A stretch of DNA of 64,000 bases from Oryzomonas sagensis (lineage in GTDB: Bacteria > Desulfobacterota > Desulfuromonadia > Geobacterales > Pseudopelobacteraceae). Made by a program: the position numbers and the translations under genes. Position 1 is the first letter of the stretch. Every line of letters begins with the position of its first letter. Of the stretch, positions 1 to 9,215 are shown one piece after another. The stretch is from assembly GCF_008802355.1 (NCBI RefSeq), contig NZ_VZRA01000001.1, positions 736,524 through 800,523 on the forward strand, in the 5' to 3' direction. Below the pieces are notes generated by a model. The model searched no databases. It was not told the origin of the DNA and saw nothing but the letters and a program-made list of their open reading frames with translations.

Positions 1-546
1 CTGGAACGGGCCATGAGCCGGTTCCGTGCGGCCGCGACCCGCAGCGGCCTGGCTGCGGCGTTGCTCGATGCGCTGCCGTTTCTCTCCCTGGACCCGGCCC
101 AGGCCGCCACCGTGCGGTTCCTGGACCTGGCCGGCAGTTTCGGCCATGATCTGCCGGGCTTCGGCAGCCACCTGCGCCGCTACGCCGAAGCCACCGTCTA
201 CGACGAGCGTGCCGAGGCGGTCGCCCTCATGACCCTCCATGCCGCCAAAGGGCTGGAGTTCCCGGTGGTCTTCCTGACCGGCGCCGAGGAGGGGCTGCTT
301 CCCTGTACCCTCTGGCGTGACGTGGATACGGAGGAGGAGCGGCGGCTGTTCTACGTCGGCCTGACCCGCGCCAAGGAGCGGCTGCTTCTGACCGCTTCCG
401 CCACGCGTCCCTGGGTCGGCCCGTCCCCCCGGCAACTCTCCCGGTTCGTCGCCGAGATACCGGGGCCGCTGCTGTCGGCCGCGAATGCCGGCCCAATCAG
501 GAAGGTGAAGGGTACGAAAGACCCGGGCCAGATGGACCTGTTTTGA
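1..546 (+). CDS. UvrD/PcrA/Rep-type DNA helicase, C-terminal part (5' end outside window)
   Basis: The frame is open from the first base, so the gene starts upstream; 181 residues are visible. They hold the two last superfamily 1A helicase motifs: motif V as TLHAAKGLEFPVVFL and motif VI as EEERRLFYVGLTRAKERL, whose arginine contacts ATP in the family. The C-terminus is a short basic tail ending DLF. The role inferred is ATP-driven 3'-5' DNA unwinding in repair or replication restart. It sits 27 bases upstream of mnmE in the same direction. Which subfamily it belongs to (UvrD, PcrA or Rep-like) cannot be told from this fragment. Confidence 0.85.
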   Translation: MERAMSRFRAAATRSGLAAALLDALPFLSLDPAQAATVRFLDLAGSFGHDLPGFGSHLRRYAEATVYDERAEAVALMTLHAAKGLEFPVVFLTGAEEGLLPCTLWRDVDTEEERRLFYVGLTRAKERLLLTASATRPWVGPSPRQLSRFVAEIPGPLLSAANAGPIRKVKGTKDPGQMDLF

Positions 547-573
547 TGCCCCGAACGGAACAAGGACGTAGCC

Positions 574-1944
574 ATGTATATTGAAGATACCATCGCAGCC
601 ATCAGCACCCCCCAGGGGGAGGGGGGCATCGGCATCGTTCGGGTCAGCGGCAGCCTGGCGGAGGCCATCGGCCTACGGCTCTTCCGTTTTTGCCGGGGTG
701 TCGCTTTTGCCAGCCATTTTTTGCACTACGGCGCCGTGGTGGCGCCCGGTGGCGATGCAGTACTGGACGAAGCCATGGCGGTCCTGATGCGGGCACCCCA
801 TTCCTACACCCGCGAGGATGTGCTGGAACTGCACTGCCATGGCGGGATGCTGGTGGTGGAACGGGTCCTGGCCGCGGTTTTGGCCTGCGGCGTGCGCCTG
901 GCCGAACCGGGTGAGTTCACCCGCCGGGCCTTTGTCAACGGCAGGATCGACCTGGTGCAGGCCGAGGCGGTCATGGACGTGATCGCCGCCAAAACCGAGG
1001 CATCCCTGGCCCTTGCCCAACGCCAGCGGACCGGTGCACTGTCTGACAGGATAGAGACCATCCGCCGTGCCCTGACGCGAAGTTTGGCCTTTGTGGAGGC
1101 CTCCATCGATTTCCCCGAGGACGACATTGGCGAGACCGACACCGTTGCTCTGCGGTCCGGTGTCAGCGATGCCTTGGACGTTATCGGCGGTCTGCTGGCC
1201 GGTTTCGACGAAGGGCGCATCCTCAGGGAGGGGATTTCCGTGCTGATCGTCGGCAAGCCGAACGCCGGCAAGTCCAGCCTGCTCAACCGCCTGCTCAAGG
1301 AAAACCGCGCCATCGTCACCCATGTCCCCGGCACCACCCGGGATATCATCGAGGAGACCGTCAATCTGGGCGGCTTGGCGGTCCGTCTGTTGGACACGGC
1401 GGGTATCCGCCACACGGATGATGTGGTGGAGCGGGAGGGGATCAACCGCGCCCTGGACAAGATTCCCCTGGCGGACCTGGTGCTGTTCGTCCTCGATTCG
1501 GCGCGGCCGTTCAGCGACGAAGACCGGCTGATCCTGGATGCCGTGAAGGGGAAAACCACCATAGTGGTTTTGAACAAGAGCGATCTTTCCCCGGTCCTCC
1601 AGCTTCCCCCAGCGATGGGAGTGCTGCCCCGCGTCGCCCTGTCCGCCGGCACCGGTGCGGGCATCGACGAGCTGCGCGAGGTGATCCGCACCACCTTTCT
1701 GCACGGATCGGCCCTGGATAGCCGCGAATTCGTGGCCATCTCCCGGGTCCGTCACCGCGACGCCCTGGTCTCGGCCCGTGCAGCCCTCCACCGGTTTCTC
1801 TCCGGTCTGGACGAGGGGCGCGAGTTGGAGACCCTGGCCATCGATCTGCGCGACGCCCTGTCCGCCGTGGGGCAGGTCACGGGCGAAACCACGACGGACG
1901 ATGTTCTGGATGTGGTCTTTTCGTCATTCTGCATAGGAAAGTGA
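574..1944 (+). CDS. mnmE: tRNA modification GTPase MnmE (TrmE)
   Basis: 456 residues, the usual family length. An N-terminal folate-binding domain precedes the GTPase domain with G1 GKPNAGKSS near residue 227, the DTAGIR G3 motif near 275 and NKSD (G4) near 334. The protein ends in CIGK, the conserved CxGK with the catalytic cysteine. MnmE works with MnmG to install the carboxymethylaminomethyl group on wobble uridine 34 of several tRNAs. The start ATG follows an AAGGA-type ribosome binding site. mnmG follows after 36 bases, and that gap contains an exact parS site. Confidence 0.97.
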   Translation: MYIEDTIAAISTPQGEGGIGIVRVSGSLAEAIGLRLFRFCRGVAFASHFLHYGAVVAPGGDAVLDEAMAVLMRAPHSYTREDVLELHCHGGMLVVERVLAAVLACGVRLAEPGEFTRRAFVNGRIDLVQAEAVMDVIAAKTEASLALAQRQRTGALSDRIETIRRALTRSLAFVEASIDFPEDDIGETDTVALRSGVSDALDVIGGLLAGFDEGRILREGISVLIVGKPNAGKSSLLNRLLKENRAIVTHVPGTTRDIIEETVNLGGLAVRLLDTAGIRHTDDVVEREGINRALDKIPLADLVLFVLDSARPFSDEDRLILDAVKGKTTIVVLNKSDLSPVLQLPPAMGVLPRVALSAGTGAGIDELREVIRTTFLHGSALDSREFVAISRVRHRDALVSARAALHRFLSGLDEGRELETLAIDLRDALSAVGQVTGETTTDDVLDVVFSSFCIGK

Positions 1945-1950
1945 TGCCCA

Positions 1951-1966
1951 TGTTTCACGTGAAACA
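1951..1966. promoter_or_regulatory. parS site 1 (exact ParB-binding palindrome)
   Basis: The 16-base sequence TGTTTCACGTGAAACA is a perfect palindrome and matches the bacterial chromosomal parS consensus at every base. It lies in the short gap between mnmE and mnmG. parS sites load ParB, which recruits SMC and organises the replication origin region, so the site suggests this locus is near oriC. Confidence 0.92.
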
Positions 1967-1980
1967 GGGCGAGGATAGAC

Positions 1981-3888
1981 ATGCACTGTTATGAAACCAT
2001 ATATGACGTGATCGTGGTCGGGGCCGGCCATGCCGGCTGCGAGGCCGCCCTGGCGGCAGCCCGCATGGGCTGTTCCACGCTCCTTTTAACCATCAACCTG
2101 GATGCGGTCGCGCTCATGTCCTGCAACCCGGCCATCGGCGGCCTCGCCAAGGGGCACCTGGTCAAGGAGATCGACGCCCTCGGGGGGGAGATGGCCAGGA
2201 ATATCGACGCCACCGGCATCCAGTTCCGCATCCTCAACACCCGCAAGGGACCTGCGGTGCGCGCCTCGCGCGCCCAGGCCGACAAACAGCTCTACCGGCT
2301 GCGTATGAAGCGGGTCCTGGAGCAGCAGGACAACCTGTATCTCAAACAGGGTGAGGTGACGGGCCTCTACCTGGAGGGTGAGGAGCTGCGGGGCGTCGAT
2401 ACCCGCTCCGGCATCCGTTTTCTCGGCACAACGGTCGTCCTGACCACCGGCACCTTCATGCGCGGCCTGATTCACATCGGCCTGAACAACTACCCGGGCG
2501 GCAGGGCGGGGGATCTCCCCTCGGTGGGGCTTTCCGACCAGCTCGGGCATCTCGGTTTCCAGGTGGGGCGGCTCAAGACCGGCACCCCGGCGCGCCTCGA
2601 CGGGCGGACCATCGACTTTGCCCGGTTGGAGCCCCAGTATGGCGACGATCCGCCGGCGCCGTTCTCCTTCTCCACCGAGCGCATCACCATGCCCCAGGTG
2701 CCGTGCCACATCGCCTATACCAACCCGCGCTCCCACGAGATCATCCGCTCCGGCCTGGACCGCTCGCCACTCTACGCCGGGGTCATTGAGGGGGTTGGCC
2801 CCCGCTACTGCCCCTCCATCGAGGACAAAGTAGTGCGTTTCCCCGACAAGGACCGCCACCAGACTTTTATCGAGCCGGAAGGTCTGGATACGGTCGAGGT
2901 CTATCCCAGCGGCATGTCCACCTCGCTCCCCATCGATATCCAGATACCGTTTTACCGCTCCATAGAGGGACTGGAACGGGTGGAGATCATGCGTCCGGCC
3001 TACGCCATCGAGTACGATTACGTGGACCCGATCCAGTTGCGCGCCTCCCTGGAGACCAAGCTGATCCGCAACCTCTACCACGCCGGTCAGATCAACGGCA
3101 CCTCGGGGTATGAGGAAGCCGCCGGGCAGGGACTGATGGCCGGCATCAATGCCGCCCTGCGGGTCAAGGGGCGGGAACCGTTGGTGCTGGGGCGCAGCGA
3201 GGCCTATATCGGGGTGATGATCGACGACCTGGTTACCCTGGGGACCAAGGAACCGTACCGCATGTTTACCTCCCGGGCCGAGTACCGTCTGTTGCTCCGT
3301 GAGGACAACGCCGATATGCGCCTGCGCGAGAAAGGACATGGGGTCGGCCTGGTGCGGGACGAGCTCTTCGAGCGTTTCCTGCGGAAGCGGGAGATGGTTG
3401 CCGCCGAATACGAGCGGATTTGCTCCGGGCGGCTGGCCATGAGCGACCCGGAACGGGAATTCCTTGCCCGGCACGAGTTGGCGGACATCCAGAAAGGGAC
3501 CTCTCTCGAACAGTTGCTCAGGCGCCCCGAGATCACCTATCAGGAGCTGGCGGAATTCGATGACGTTTCACGTGAAACACCCCACGAGGTGCGTGAACAG
3601 GTGGAGATTCAGGTAAAATACCGGGGGTATATCGAACGACAGCTTGATCAGGTGGAACGTGCGCGCAAATTGGAAGGCACGCCGCTGCCGGAGGAGATGG
3701 ATTATTTTTCCGTCAACGGGCTCACGACCGAAGTCCGCGAAAAGCTGGCCAAGAATCGTCCCGGCACCCTGGGGCAGGCTTCACGCATCCCCGGCGTGAC
3801 GCCAGCCGCCATCTCGGTGCTGTCCATTGCCCTGAAAGCCAAAGACGGGAAACGGAACGGCCGGGAAGCCGGGCCGGAGGAGATATGA
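1981..3888 (+). CDS. mnmG: tRNA uridine-34 carboxymethylaminomethyl synthesis enzyme MnmG (GidA)
   Basis: 635 residues, normal for the long bacterial form. The N-terminal FAD dinucleotide-binding motif GAGHAGCEAA lies at residues 13-22. Family signatures CNPAIGGLAKGHLVKEIDALGG and GQINGTSGYEEAAGQG follow in two parts of the protein. It is the FAD-dependent partner of MnmE in wobble-uridine modification. Near residue 529 the codons for DVSRET form a second parS palindrome. The stop overlaps the rsmG start by four bases (ATGA), so the two are translationally coupled. Confidence 0.97.
   Translation: MHCYETIYDVIVVGAGHAGCEAALAAARMGCSTLLLTINLDAVALMSCNPAIGGLAKGHLVKEIDALGGEMARNIDATGIQFRILNTRKGPAVRASRAQADKQLYRLRMKRVLEQQDNLYLKQGEVTGLYLEGEELRGVDTRSGIRFLGTTVVLTTGTFMRGLIHIGLNNYPGGRAGDLPSVGLSDQLGHLGFQVGRLKTGTPARLDGRTIDFARLEPQYGDDPPAPFSFSTERITMPQVPCHIAYTNPRSHEIIRSGLDRSPLYAGVIEGVGPRYCPSIEDKVVRFPDKDRHQTFIEPEGLDTVEVYPSGMSTSLPIDIQIPFYRSIEGLERVEIMRPAYAIEYDYVDPIQLRASLETKLIRNLYHAGQINGTSGYEEAAGQGLMAGINAALRVKGREPLVLGRSEAYIGVMIDDLVTLGTKEPYRMFTSRAEYRLLLREDNADMRLREKGHGVGLVRDELFERFLRKREMVAAEYERICSGRLAMSDPEREFLARHELADIQKGTSLEQLLRRPEITYQELAEFDDVSRETPHEVREQVEIQVKYRGYIERQLDQVERARKLEGTPLPEEMDYFSVNGLTTEVREKLAKNRPGTLGQASRIPGVTPAAISVLSIALKAKDGKRNGREAGPEEI
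3564..3579. promoter_or_regulatory. parS site 2 inside mnmG (one mismatch)
   Basis: CGTTTCACGTGAAACA differs from the parS consensus only at the first base (C for T). It is read as codons for Asp-Val-Ser-Arg-Glu-Thr in mnmG. With the exact site 1.6 kb upstream it makes a two-site ParB loading region. A parS within gidA is a known arrangement in several bacteria. Confidence 0.85.
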
Positions 3889-4538
3889 TCCGCCGCGCAC
3901 TGGAAGAGGGGGCGCGGGAGATGGGGCTGGAGATTTCGGAGGAGAGCATCCGTGCCTTCGAACAGTTTGCCGATCAACTCAAAAAGTGGAATCGCAAAAT
4001 AAACCTGACCGCCATCATCTCCGATGAGGAGATTGCGGTGAAGCACATCATCGACGCCCTGATGTTTGCCGGTTGCGTCCGTGACAACGAACGGGTGTTG
4101 GATATCGGTTCCGGGGCAGGGGTGCCGGCCATCCCGTTGAAGATCGTCAAACCCTCGGTCCCGGTAACCTCTGTGGATGCGGTTGGGAAAAAAATCCTCT
4201 TCCAGCGGCACGTGGCCCGCCTCCTGAAATTCGCCGGCTTCGAGGCCATTCACGGACGGGTGGAGGAGTTGTGCGACACCCACGGTCACGGTTTCGACCT
4301 GATAACCTCGCGGGCCTTTTCGCGTTTGGAACAGTTTGTCGGGCTGGCCGCACCGCTCTTGGCTGGAACCGGGCGGTTGATCGCCATGAAGGGGCCGGGC
4401 GTTGCCGATGAAATCAAGGTGGATGAAGAGCGCCTCGCCGCCCTGGGGTTCGAAATCGTGTCGGTCACGCCTTACCGGTTGCCGTTCGGCAAGGGAGAGC
4501 GTAACCTGATCGAGATTATACCTCATAAAGCCGCTTGA
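3885..4538 (+). CDS. rsmG: 16S rRNA guanine-527 N7-methyltransferase RsmG (GidB)
   Basis: 217 residues, normal for the family. The SAM-binding motif I reads LDIGSGAGVPAIPL near residues 68-81, and the fold has the LITSRAFSRLEQF segment typical of GidB. The enzyme methylates N7 of G527 in 16S rRNA. It overlaps mnmG by ATGA. In many bacteria parA-parB follow rsmG directly; here a 230-base gap and a lipoprotein gene follow instead. Confidence 0.95.
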   Translation: MIRRALEEGAREMGLEISEESIRAFEQFADQLKKWNRKINLTAIISDEEIAVKHIIDALMFAGCVRDNERVLDIGSGAGVPAIPLKIVKPSVPVTSVDAVGKKILFQRHVARLLKFAGFEAIHGRVEELCDTHGHGFDLITSRAFSRLEQFVGLAAPLLAGTGRLIAMKGPGVADEIKVDEERLAALGFEIVSVTPYRLPFGKGERNLIEIIPHKAA

Positions 4539-4700
4539 AATGGGCGTTCACGAGATGGAATCCCAAAAATTGCCGCTGACGCCATTTTGAGGCTCTATCC
4601 ATGCTTGTAGTTGCCTTGGTCGCTGAGACGCTTTGTAGGGCAAATTTGGGCTTCTTGTTCCTGAAAGAGCCGGAAATGGGCCTTTTGGCATAGAATGAAG

Positions 4701-4729
4701 TTGCAGACGGGCCGATTCTGCACTAAAGT
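4701..4729 (+). promoter_or_regulatory. Possible sigma-70 promoter for the lipoprotein gene
   Basis: TTGCAG and TAAAGT are spaced by 17 bases, 40 bases upstream of the start codon at 4769. Both hexamers match the consensus only in part. The rest of the 4539-4768 gap shows no gene or clear terminator. Confidence 0.35.
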
Positions 4730-4768
4730 GACAGTAGTAGGCAGTACTTTTACGATTGGAGATGAGCC

Positions 4769-5491
4769 ATGAGGAAAATCATCTTGCTCTTGATGATGGC
4801 GGCGCATCTTTCCGCGTGCGCCACCTACGAGAGCCGTTCGGTTTCGTTCCGGCCGCCCCAGGACTATGTAAACTACCAGGACGTTGCCGGGATGCAGGTG
4901 GGGGCCGAGGCCTTTGCCGATAAGCAGCAGGCCGAGGACGCCTTTGGTTTCAATATTCGGGACGCCGGACTTTTGCCGGTGCTGGTCGTCATCGACAACA
5001 AGAGCGGCCAGGGAATCGAGGTCGTGTCCGGCCAGACCTTTCTGATCGACAGTTCGAACCGCTATTGGAAGCTCCTTTCCAACCGCGAGGCCGTTGAACG
5101 GGTCGACAAGGCGACCCAGGCGGGCTCCATCACCAGCGGAGCGGGCAAGGGGGCGGCCTGGGGGGCTGCAACCGGTGCCTTGCTGGGTTTGGCGATAGGG
5201 ATCGTCTCCGGCCATGATGCCGGCTCTGCCCTCGTGAAGGGGGGCGTCCTGGGCGGGGTAGGCGGTGCCGTCATCGGCGGCGCCTCCAAGGGGGACGACC
5301 GGGAACGGGAATACAAGATCGCCGACGACGTCCGTGAGAAGGGAATGGAAGGCAAGATCATGGCTGCCGAGGCCCTGGCCTCCGGCTTTATCTTCTTCCC
5401 CGGCGAGGCGGAATCGGTCAGGGAACTCCGCCTGCAGGTCCGGTTCCGCGAGAGCGGCACGGTGCGTACGCTCAACCTGAGGCTCAAATAG
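4769..5491 (+). CDS. Lipoprotein with glycine-zipper segment, function unknown
   Basis: 240 residues. A short signal peptide ends in the lipobox LSAC, so Cys17 should be lipidated. Residues about 115-172 form a Gly/Ala-rich run (GKGAAWGAATGALLGLAIG, then GGVLGGVGGAVIGG) like the glycine-zipper segments of envelope proteins. The flanking parts look like soluble beta-rich domains. The start follows GGAGATGAG. The thioesterase gene starts two bases after its stop, so the two are probably one operon. No specific function can be assigned. Confidence 0.8.
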   Translation: MRKIILLLMMAAHLSACATYESRSVSFRPPQDYVNYQDVAGMQVGAEAFADKQQAEDAFGFNIRDAGLLPVLVVIDNKSGQGIEVVSGQTFLIDSSNRYWKLLSNREAVERVDKATQAGSITSGAGKGAAWGAATGALLGLAIGIVSGHDAGSALVKGGVLGGVGGAVIGGASKGDDREREYKIADDVREKGMEGKIMAAEALASGFIFFPGEAESVRELRLQVRFRESGTVRTLNLRLK

Positions 5492-5493
5492 AC

Positions 5494-5895
5494 ATGGACG
5501 TTCGCATCTACTACGAAGACACGGACGCAGCCGGCGTGGTCTACCACGCCAGTTACCTCAAATTCTTTGAACGGGCCCGGACGGAGTATTTCCGGGAGCG
5601 TGGCCTGGGGGTGGCGGCACTCGCCACTGCCGGTTTCGTTTTCCCGGTGATCAGGATGGAAATCGATTTCAAGGCGTCTGCGCTGCACGACGAACTCCTG
5701 TCGATCATCACCCGCCCGGAGCGGATTGGCGGCGCATCCTTCGTCGTCCGGCAACAGGCGGTGCGGCCGTCGGACGGCAGGGTTCTGGTGGAGGCCCAGG
5801 TCACCCTTGCCTGCATCAGCCCGGAACGCCGGGCGCGGCGGCTTCCCGCCGAGGTCAGGCGCGTGCTTGAGGAAGGTGTGGCGCAGGGGCAATGA
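5494..5895 (+). CDS. ybgC: YbgC-type acyl-CoA thioesterase (hot-dog fold)
   Basis: 133 residues, the family length. The N-terminal active-site stretch YYEDTDAAGVVYHASY carries the YbgC pattern of Tyr, Asp11 and His18, followed by FFERART. YbgC proteins hydrolyse acyl-CoA thioesters and usually sit beside tol-pal genes. Here the neighbours are a lipoprotein gene upstream and mqnC, whose ATG overlaps this stop. No tol-pal genes are in view, so the exact substrate is open. Confidence 0.85.
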   Translation: MDVRIYYEDTDAAGVVYHASYLKFFERARTEYFRERGLGVAALATAGFVFPVIRMEIDFKASALHDELLSIITRPERIGGASFVVRQQAVRPSDGRVLVEAQVTLACISPERRARRLPAEVRRVLEEGVAQGQ

Positions 5896-6962
5896 TGGTA
5901 CAGCAAACCACGGATACCGTTGAAGGGCGGCGCATGGAACGCGGGGAGGCGCTGCGGCTGCTGGAGAGCGCCGAGCTGCTGGAACTGGGGATGTACGCCG
6001 ACAGGATACGTCGCAGGCTCCACCCGGAAGGGGTGGTGTCGTTTGTCGTTGACCGCAACGTCAATTACACCAATATCTGCAACTCGAAATGCGCCTTTTG
6101 CGCCTTCTACCGCGACGGCGACGCGGCGGACGCCTATGTGCTCACCCAGGAAGAGATCTTCGCCAAGATAGAGGAGCTGGTAAGGCAGGAGGGCACGCAG
6201 CTCCTCATGCAGGGTGGGCTCAACCCGGACCTGAAGATCGGCTTTTTCGAGCAGTTGTTCCGCGAGATCAAGTCCCGCTTCCCCGCGGTGCAGAACCATT
6301 CCCTTTCCCCCGCCGAGGTGGTCAGTATCGCAAAGAGTTCGGGGCTGTCGCTGGACGAGACCCTGGAGCGGCTCCATGGGGCCGGCCTGGATTCAATACC
6401 CGGCGGCGGGGCCGAGATCCTGGTGGATGATGTCCGCGGCGCCATCTCGCCCAACAAGATCGGCTGGCGCCAGTGGGCGGAGGTCATGTCCAAGGCCGCC
6501 GGACTCGGCATGCCGACCACGGCCACCATGATGTTCGGCAGCCGCGAGAAACCGGAGGACATCGTCGAGCACCTGTTCCGGGTGCGGGAGATCCAGGACG
6601 GGGGCGGCTCGTTTACGGCCTTCATCCCCTGGACCTACCAGCCGGGCAACACGGAGCTGGGCGGCGATACCGCCACCGGGGTCGAATACCTGAAGGTGCT
6701 GGCCCTGGCCCGCATCGTGCTGGACAATATCCCCAACATCCAGGCCAGTTGGGTCACCCAGGGCGCCAAGATGGCGCAGGTTGCCCTCTTTTTCGGGGCG
6801 AACGATCTGGGGGGCACCATGCTGGAGGAAAACGTCGTTGCCGCAGCCGGTTGCAGCTTCCGCATGTCCCGGGAAGAGATGATCGACCTTATCCGTGGGG
6901 CCGGCTTCCGTGCCGCCCAGCGCACCACCACCTACCACATCGTAAAGGAGTTTCCGGCTTGA
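5892..6962 (+). CDS. mqnC: Cyclic dehypoxanthinyl futalosine synthase MqnC (radical SAM)
   Basis: 356 residues. The radical-SAM cluster motif is C63-NSK-C67-AF-C70, inside the MqnC-like context VNYTNICNSKCAFCAFYR. The blocks LDSIPGGGAEILVDDVR and QVALFFGANDLGGTMLEENV are hallmarks of the MqnC/MqnE/CofH group, and the whole fits MqnC best. The enzyme cyclises dehypoxanthine futalosine in the alternative (futalosine) menaquinone pathway. The ATG overlaps the ybgC stop. A related MqnE assignment is the main alternative. Confidence 0.88.
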   Translation: MMVQQTTDTVEGRRMERGEALRLLESAELLELGMYADRIRRRLHPEGVVSFVVDRNVNYTNICNSKCAFCAFYRDGDAADAYVLTQEEIFAKIEELVRQEGTQLLMQGGLNPDLKIGFFEQLFREIKSRFPAVQNHSLSPAEVVSIAKSSGLSLDETLERLHGAGLDSIPGGGAEILVDDVRGAISPNKIGWRQWAEVMSKAAGLGMPTTATMMFGSREKPEDIVEHLFRVREIQDGGGSFTAFIPWTYQPGNTELGGDTATGVEYLKVLALARIVLDNIPNIQASWVTQGAKMAQVALFFGANDLGGTMLEENVVAAAGCSFRMSREEMIDLIRGAGFRAAQRTTTYHIVKEFPA

Positions 6963-8113
6963 CACATCCAAACCGGCAGGCCGGAACGTGCGAAATAGTC
7001 ACTACCGCAGCACGCCTGAAAGAACTGGCAGAGCACCTCTGCCGGCACCGTGAATTGGCCGTAGACCTGGAGATGGACTCGCTCCATCACTACCGGGAGA
7101 AGGTCTGCCTGATCCAGGTCTCGACCCGCAGCGAAAGCTGGCTGATAGACCCGCTGGCCCTGGGGGACCTGTCGCCTTTGGCCGCGCCGCTGGGTAACCC
7201 CGCCATCCTGATCGTGATGCATGGCTCGGATTATGATATCCGCTCCCTGCATCGAGACTTCGGCATCGAGGTGAAAAACCTCTTCGACACCATGCTGGCG
7301 GCCCGCTTTCTGGGCGTCGCCGAGTTCGGTCTCGCCGCGCTGCTCAGGTCGCGCTTCGGCATCGAACTGGACAAAAAATACCAGAAGGCCGACTGGAGCA
7401 AGCGGCCGCTTTCCCCTGAGATGTGCGCCTATGCCTCGGCTGATACGTCCGACCTGCTCCCCCTCTATGATCAGCTGCACGGCGAACTGGCCGGGAAAGG
7501 CCGACTTGCCTGGCAGGAGGAGGAGTGCGCTCTGGTGTGCCAGGCACGGGTGAGCGAAAAGGAGGGGCCGCTGTTCCTCTCCTGCAAAGGGGCGGGTAAA
7601 CTCAAGGGGCGCAGCCTGGCTGCCCTGGAAGAGTTGCTGCGTTACCGCGACCGTCAGGCGCAGGAGGTGGATCGGCCCCCCTTCAAGGTCATGTCGGCCG
7701 AGACGCTCCTTGAGACGGCGGAGAAGAAGCCCCGCTCGTTGAGCGAGTTGGCGGGCATCAAGGGAATGACGCCCAAGCAGCTCCACCGCCATGGGCCGGC
7801 CCTGCTGGCGGCTGTTACAACCGCCCTGGAACTGCCCGAGGAGAGGCTGCCGCGGTTTCCGCGCACCCGGAGGGAGGACCCGTCCGAGGGGGCCAAGGAA
7901 CGGCTCAAGCGGCTCAAGTCGTGGCGTGAGAAATCGAGTGCGGCCCTGGGGCTGGAGCCGGGAGTGATCGCTCCCAACTGGCTTCTGGAAGCTGCGGCGG
8001 ATATGAATCCACCCACACGTGCCGGACTGGACGGAATCGCCGGGATGCGGGAGTGGCAAAAAGGGCTCTACGGAACAGAGCTGATCGAGGTGCTTGAAGC
8101 TGATGGACAATGA
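6959..8113 (+). CDS. rnd: Ribonuclease D (DEDDy exonuclease with HRDC domain)
   Basis: 384 residues from a TTG start. That start is chosen because AAGGAG lies 8 bases upstream (6945-6950) and TTGA overlaps the mqnC stop; the open frame further upstream is out-of-frame mqnC sequence. The exonuclease motifs are VDLEMDS (D36, E38), MHGSDYDI and YASADTSDLLPLY (YxxxD). Two HRDC-like helical regions follow, the first around EELLRYRDRQAQEVDRPPFK. RNase D trims 3' ends of tRNA and other stable RNAs. Confidence 0.9.
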   Translation: MTHPNRQAGTCEIVTTAARLKELAEHLCRHRELAVDLEMDSLHHYREKVCLIQVSTRSESWLIDPLALGDLSPLAAPLGNPAILIVMHGSDYDIRSLHRDFGIEVKNLFDTMLAARFLGVAEFGLAALLRSRFGIELDKKYQKADWSKRPLSPEMCAYASADTSDLLPLYDQLHGELAGKGRLAWQEEECALVCQARVSEKEGPLFLSCKGAGKLKGRSLAALEELLRYRDRQAQEVDRPPFKVMSAETLLETAEKKPRSLSELAGIKGMTPKQLHRHGPALLAAVTTALELPEERLPRFPRTRREDPSEGAKERLKRLKSWREKSSAALGLEPGVIAPNWLLEAAADMNPPTRAGLDGIAGMREWQKGLYGTELIEVLEADGQ

Positions 8114-9059
8114 TACAATACGCACGGAACAACCCTACCTGAGCATCGTCGTACCGGTCTACAACGAGGAGGGCAACCTCGGCCCCCTGATGGAACGGCT
8201 CTATCCGGCCGTGCAGGGCATCGGCAGGCCGTTCGAGATCCTCTTCACCAACGACGGTTCCCGCGACCGCTCCCTGGAGATCCTGCGTCGGATGGTGCAG
8301 CAGTATCCGGGGGTCAAGGTGATCGAGTTCAACGGCAACTTCGGTCAGCACATGGCCATCCTTGCGGCCTTCGAGATGTCCCGGGGGGAGATCGTCATCA
8401 CCCTGGACGCCGACCTGCAGAATCCCCCCGAGGAGATCCCGCGCCTGGTGGCGGAGATCGAAAAGGGGCACGACGTGGTCGGCACCATCCGCCAGAAACG
8501 CCAGGATACCTTCTTCAGAAAGTTCGCCTCGCGCATCGTGAACATCACCACCAACCGGATCACCGGCATGCAGATGCAGGACTACGGCTGCATGCTGCGG
8601 GCCTACCACCGCTACGTGGTGGACAATATCAACCGCTGCCGGGAATCCACCACCTTTATCCCGGCCCTGGCCCAGACCTTTGCCTCCAACCCCACGGAGA
8701 TCCAGGTGGGACACGCCGAGCGGGTGGAAGGGGAGAGCAAGTATTCGTTCTATAGCCTGATCCGGCTCAATTTCGACCTGATGACCGGCTTTTCGGTGGT
8801 GCCGCTGCAGATCTTCGCCCTGTTCGGCATCAGCACCGCCCTCTTCTCCCTGGTCTTCGCCCTGTTCCTGCTGGTGCGGCGCTTCATCGTCGGGGCGGAG
8901 GTGGAGGGGGTCTTCACCCTGTTCGCCATCCTGTTCTTCTTCGTCGGCATCATCATCTTCGGCATCGGCATCGTGGGCGAGTACGTGGGCAGGATCTACC
9001 AGGAGGTGCGCAAACGCCCCCGGTACGTGGTGCGGCAAACCTACGGCTTCGAAGAATAA
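8103..9059 (+). CDS. ArnC/DPMS-like family 2 glycosyltransferase with two C-terminal membrane helices
   Basis: About 318 residues. The GT-A core starts at LSIVVPVYNEEGN, with NDGSRDRS and the metal-binding DADLQNPPEEI; hydrophobic segments near residues 230-255 and 266-290 anchor it. This matches ArnC/YfdH-type enzymes that move a sugar from a nucleotide to undecaprenyl phosphate. ArnA-like halves follow, which fits a 4-amino-4-deoxyarabinose-type lipid modification. The ATG at 8103 is preferred; a TTG at 8094 in frame is possible. It overlaps the end of the RNase D gene. Confidence 0.8.
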   Translation: MDNDTIRTEQPYLSIVVPVYNEEGNLGPLMERLYPAVQGIGRPFEILFTNDGSRDRSLEILRRMVQQYPGVKVIEFNGNFGQHMAILAAFEMSRGEIVITLDADLQNPPEEIPRLVAEIEKGHDVVGTIRQKRQDTFFRKFASRIVNITTNRITGMQMQDYGCMLRAYHRYVVDNINRCRESTTFIPALAQTFASNPTEIQVGHAERVEGESKYSFYSLIRLNFDLMTGFSVVPLQIFALFGISTALFSLVFALFLLVRRFIVGAEVEGVFTLFAILFFFVGIIIFGIGIVGEYVGRIYQEVRKRPRYVVRQTYGFEE

Positions 9060-9060
9060 C

Positions 9061-9182
9061 AGGTTGTTGAAAACAGCCATCAGGCCTTCATCCTCGAAAG
9101 GCCCTTCGTGCGGCGTAGGCCTGCTACGCCTCCTCGGGTCTTGCCTATCGGGTGCGACGATCTGACTATTTCTGAACAACCT
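9061..9182 (+). repeat. Dispersed palindromic repeat, copy 1 (plus orientation)
   Basis: It begins AGGTTGTTGAAAACAGCCAT and ends TTTCTGAACAACCT, so the ends are inverted repeats of each other. The inside contains the family core GGTGCGACGATCTGACTATT. The outer right end seen in copies 3 and 4 is degraded here. It fills the gap between the ArnC-like and ArnA-formyltransferase-like genes. Confidence 0.85.
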
Positions 9183-9215
9183 GAGCGGATAGTTGAAAAT
9201 AAAAATAATCATTCC

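Noticed and set aside
4687..4706. TGGCAT...TTGCAG before the lipoprotein gene as a sigma-54 site
   Set aside because: GG and GC are 14 bases apart instead of 10.
9108..9215. Longer N-terminus for the formyltransferase
   Set aside because: Those codons fall in repeat copy 1 and encode no conserved residues; the family starts near the ATG at 9216.
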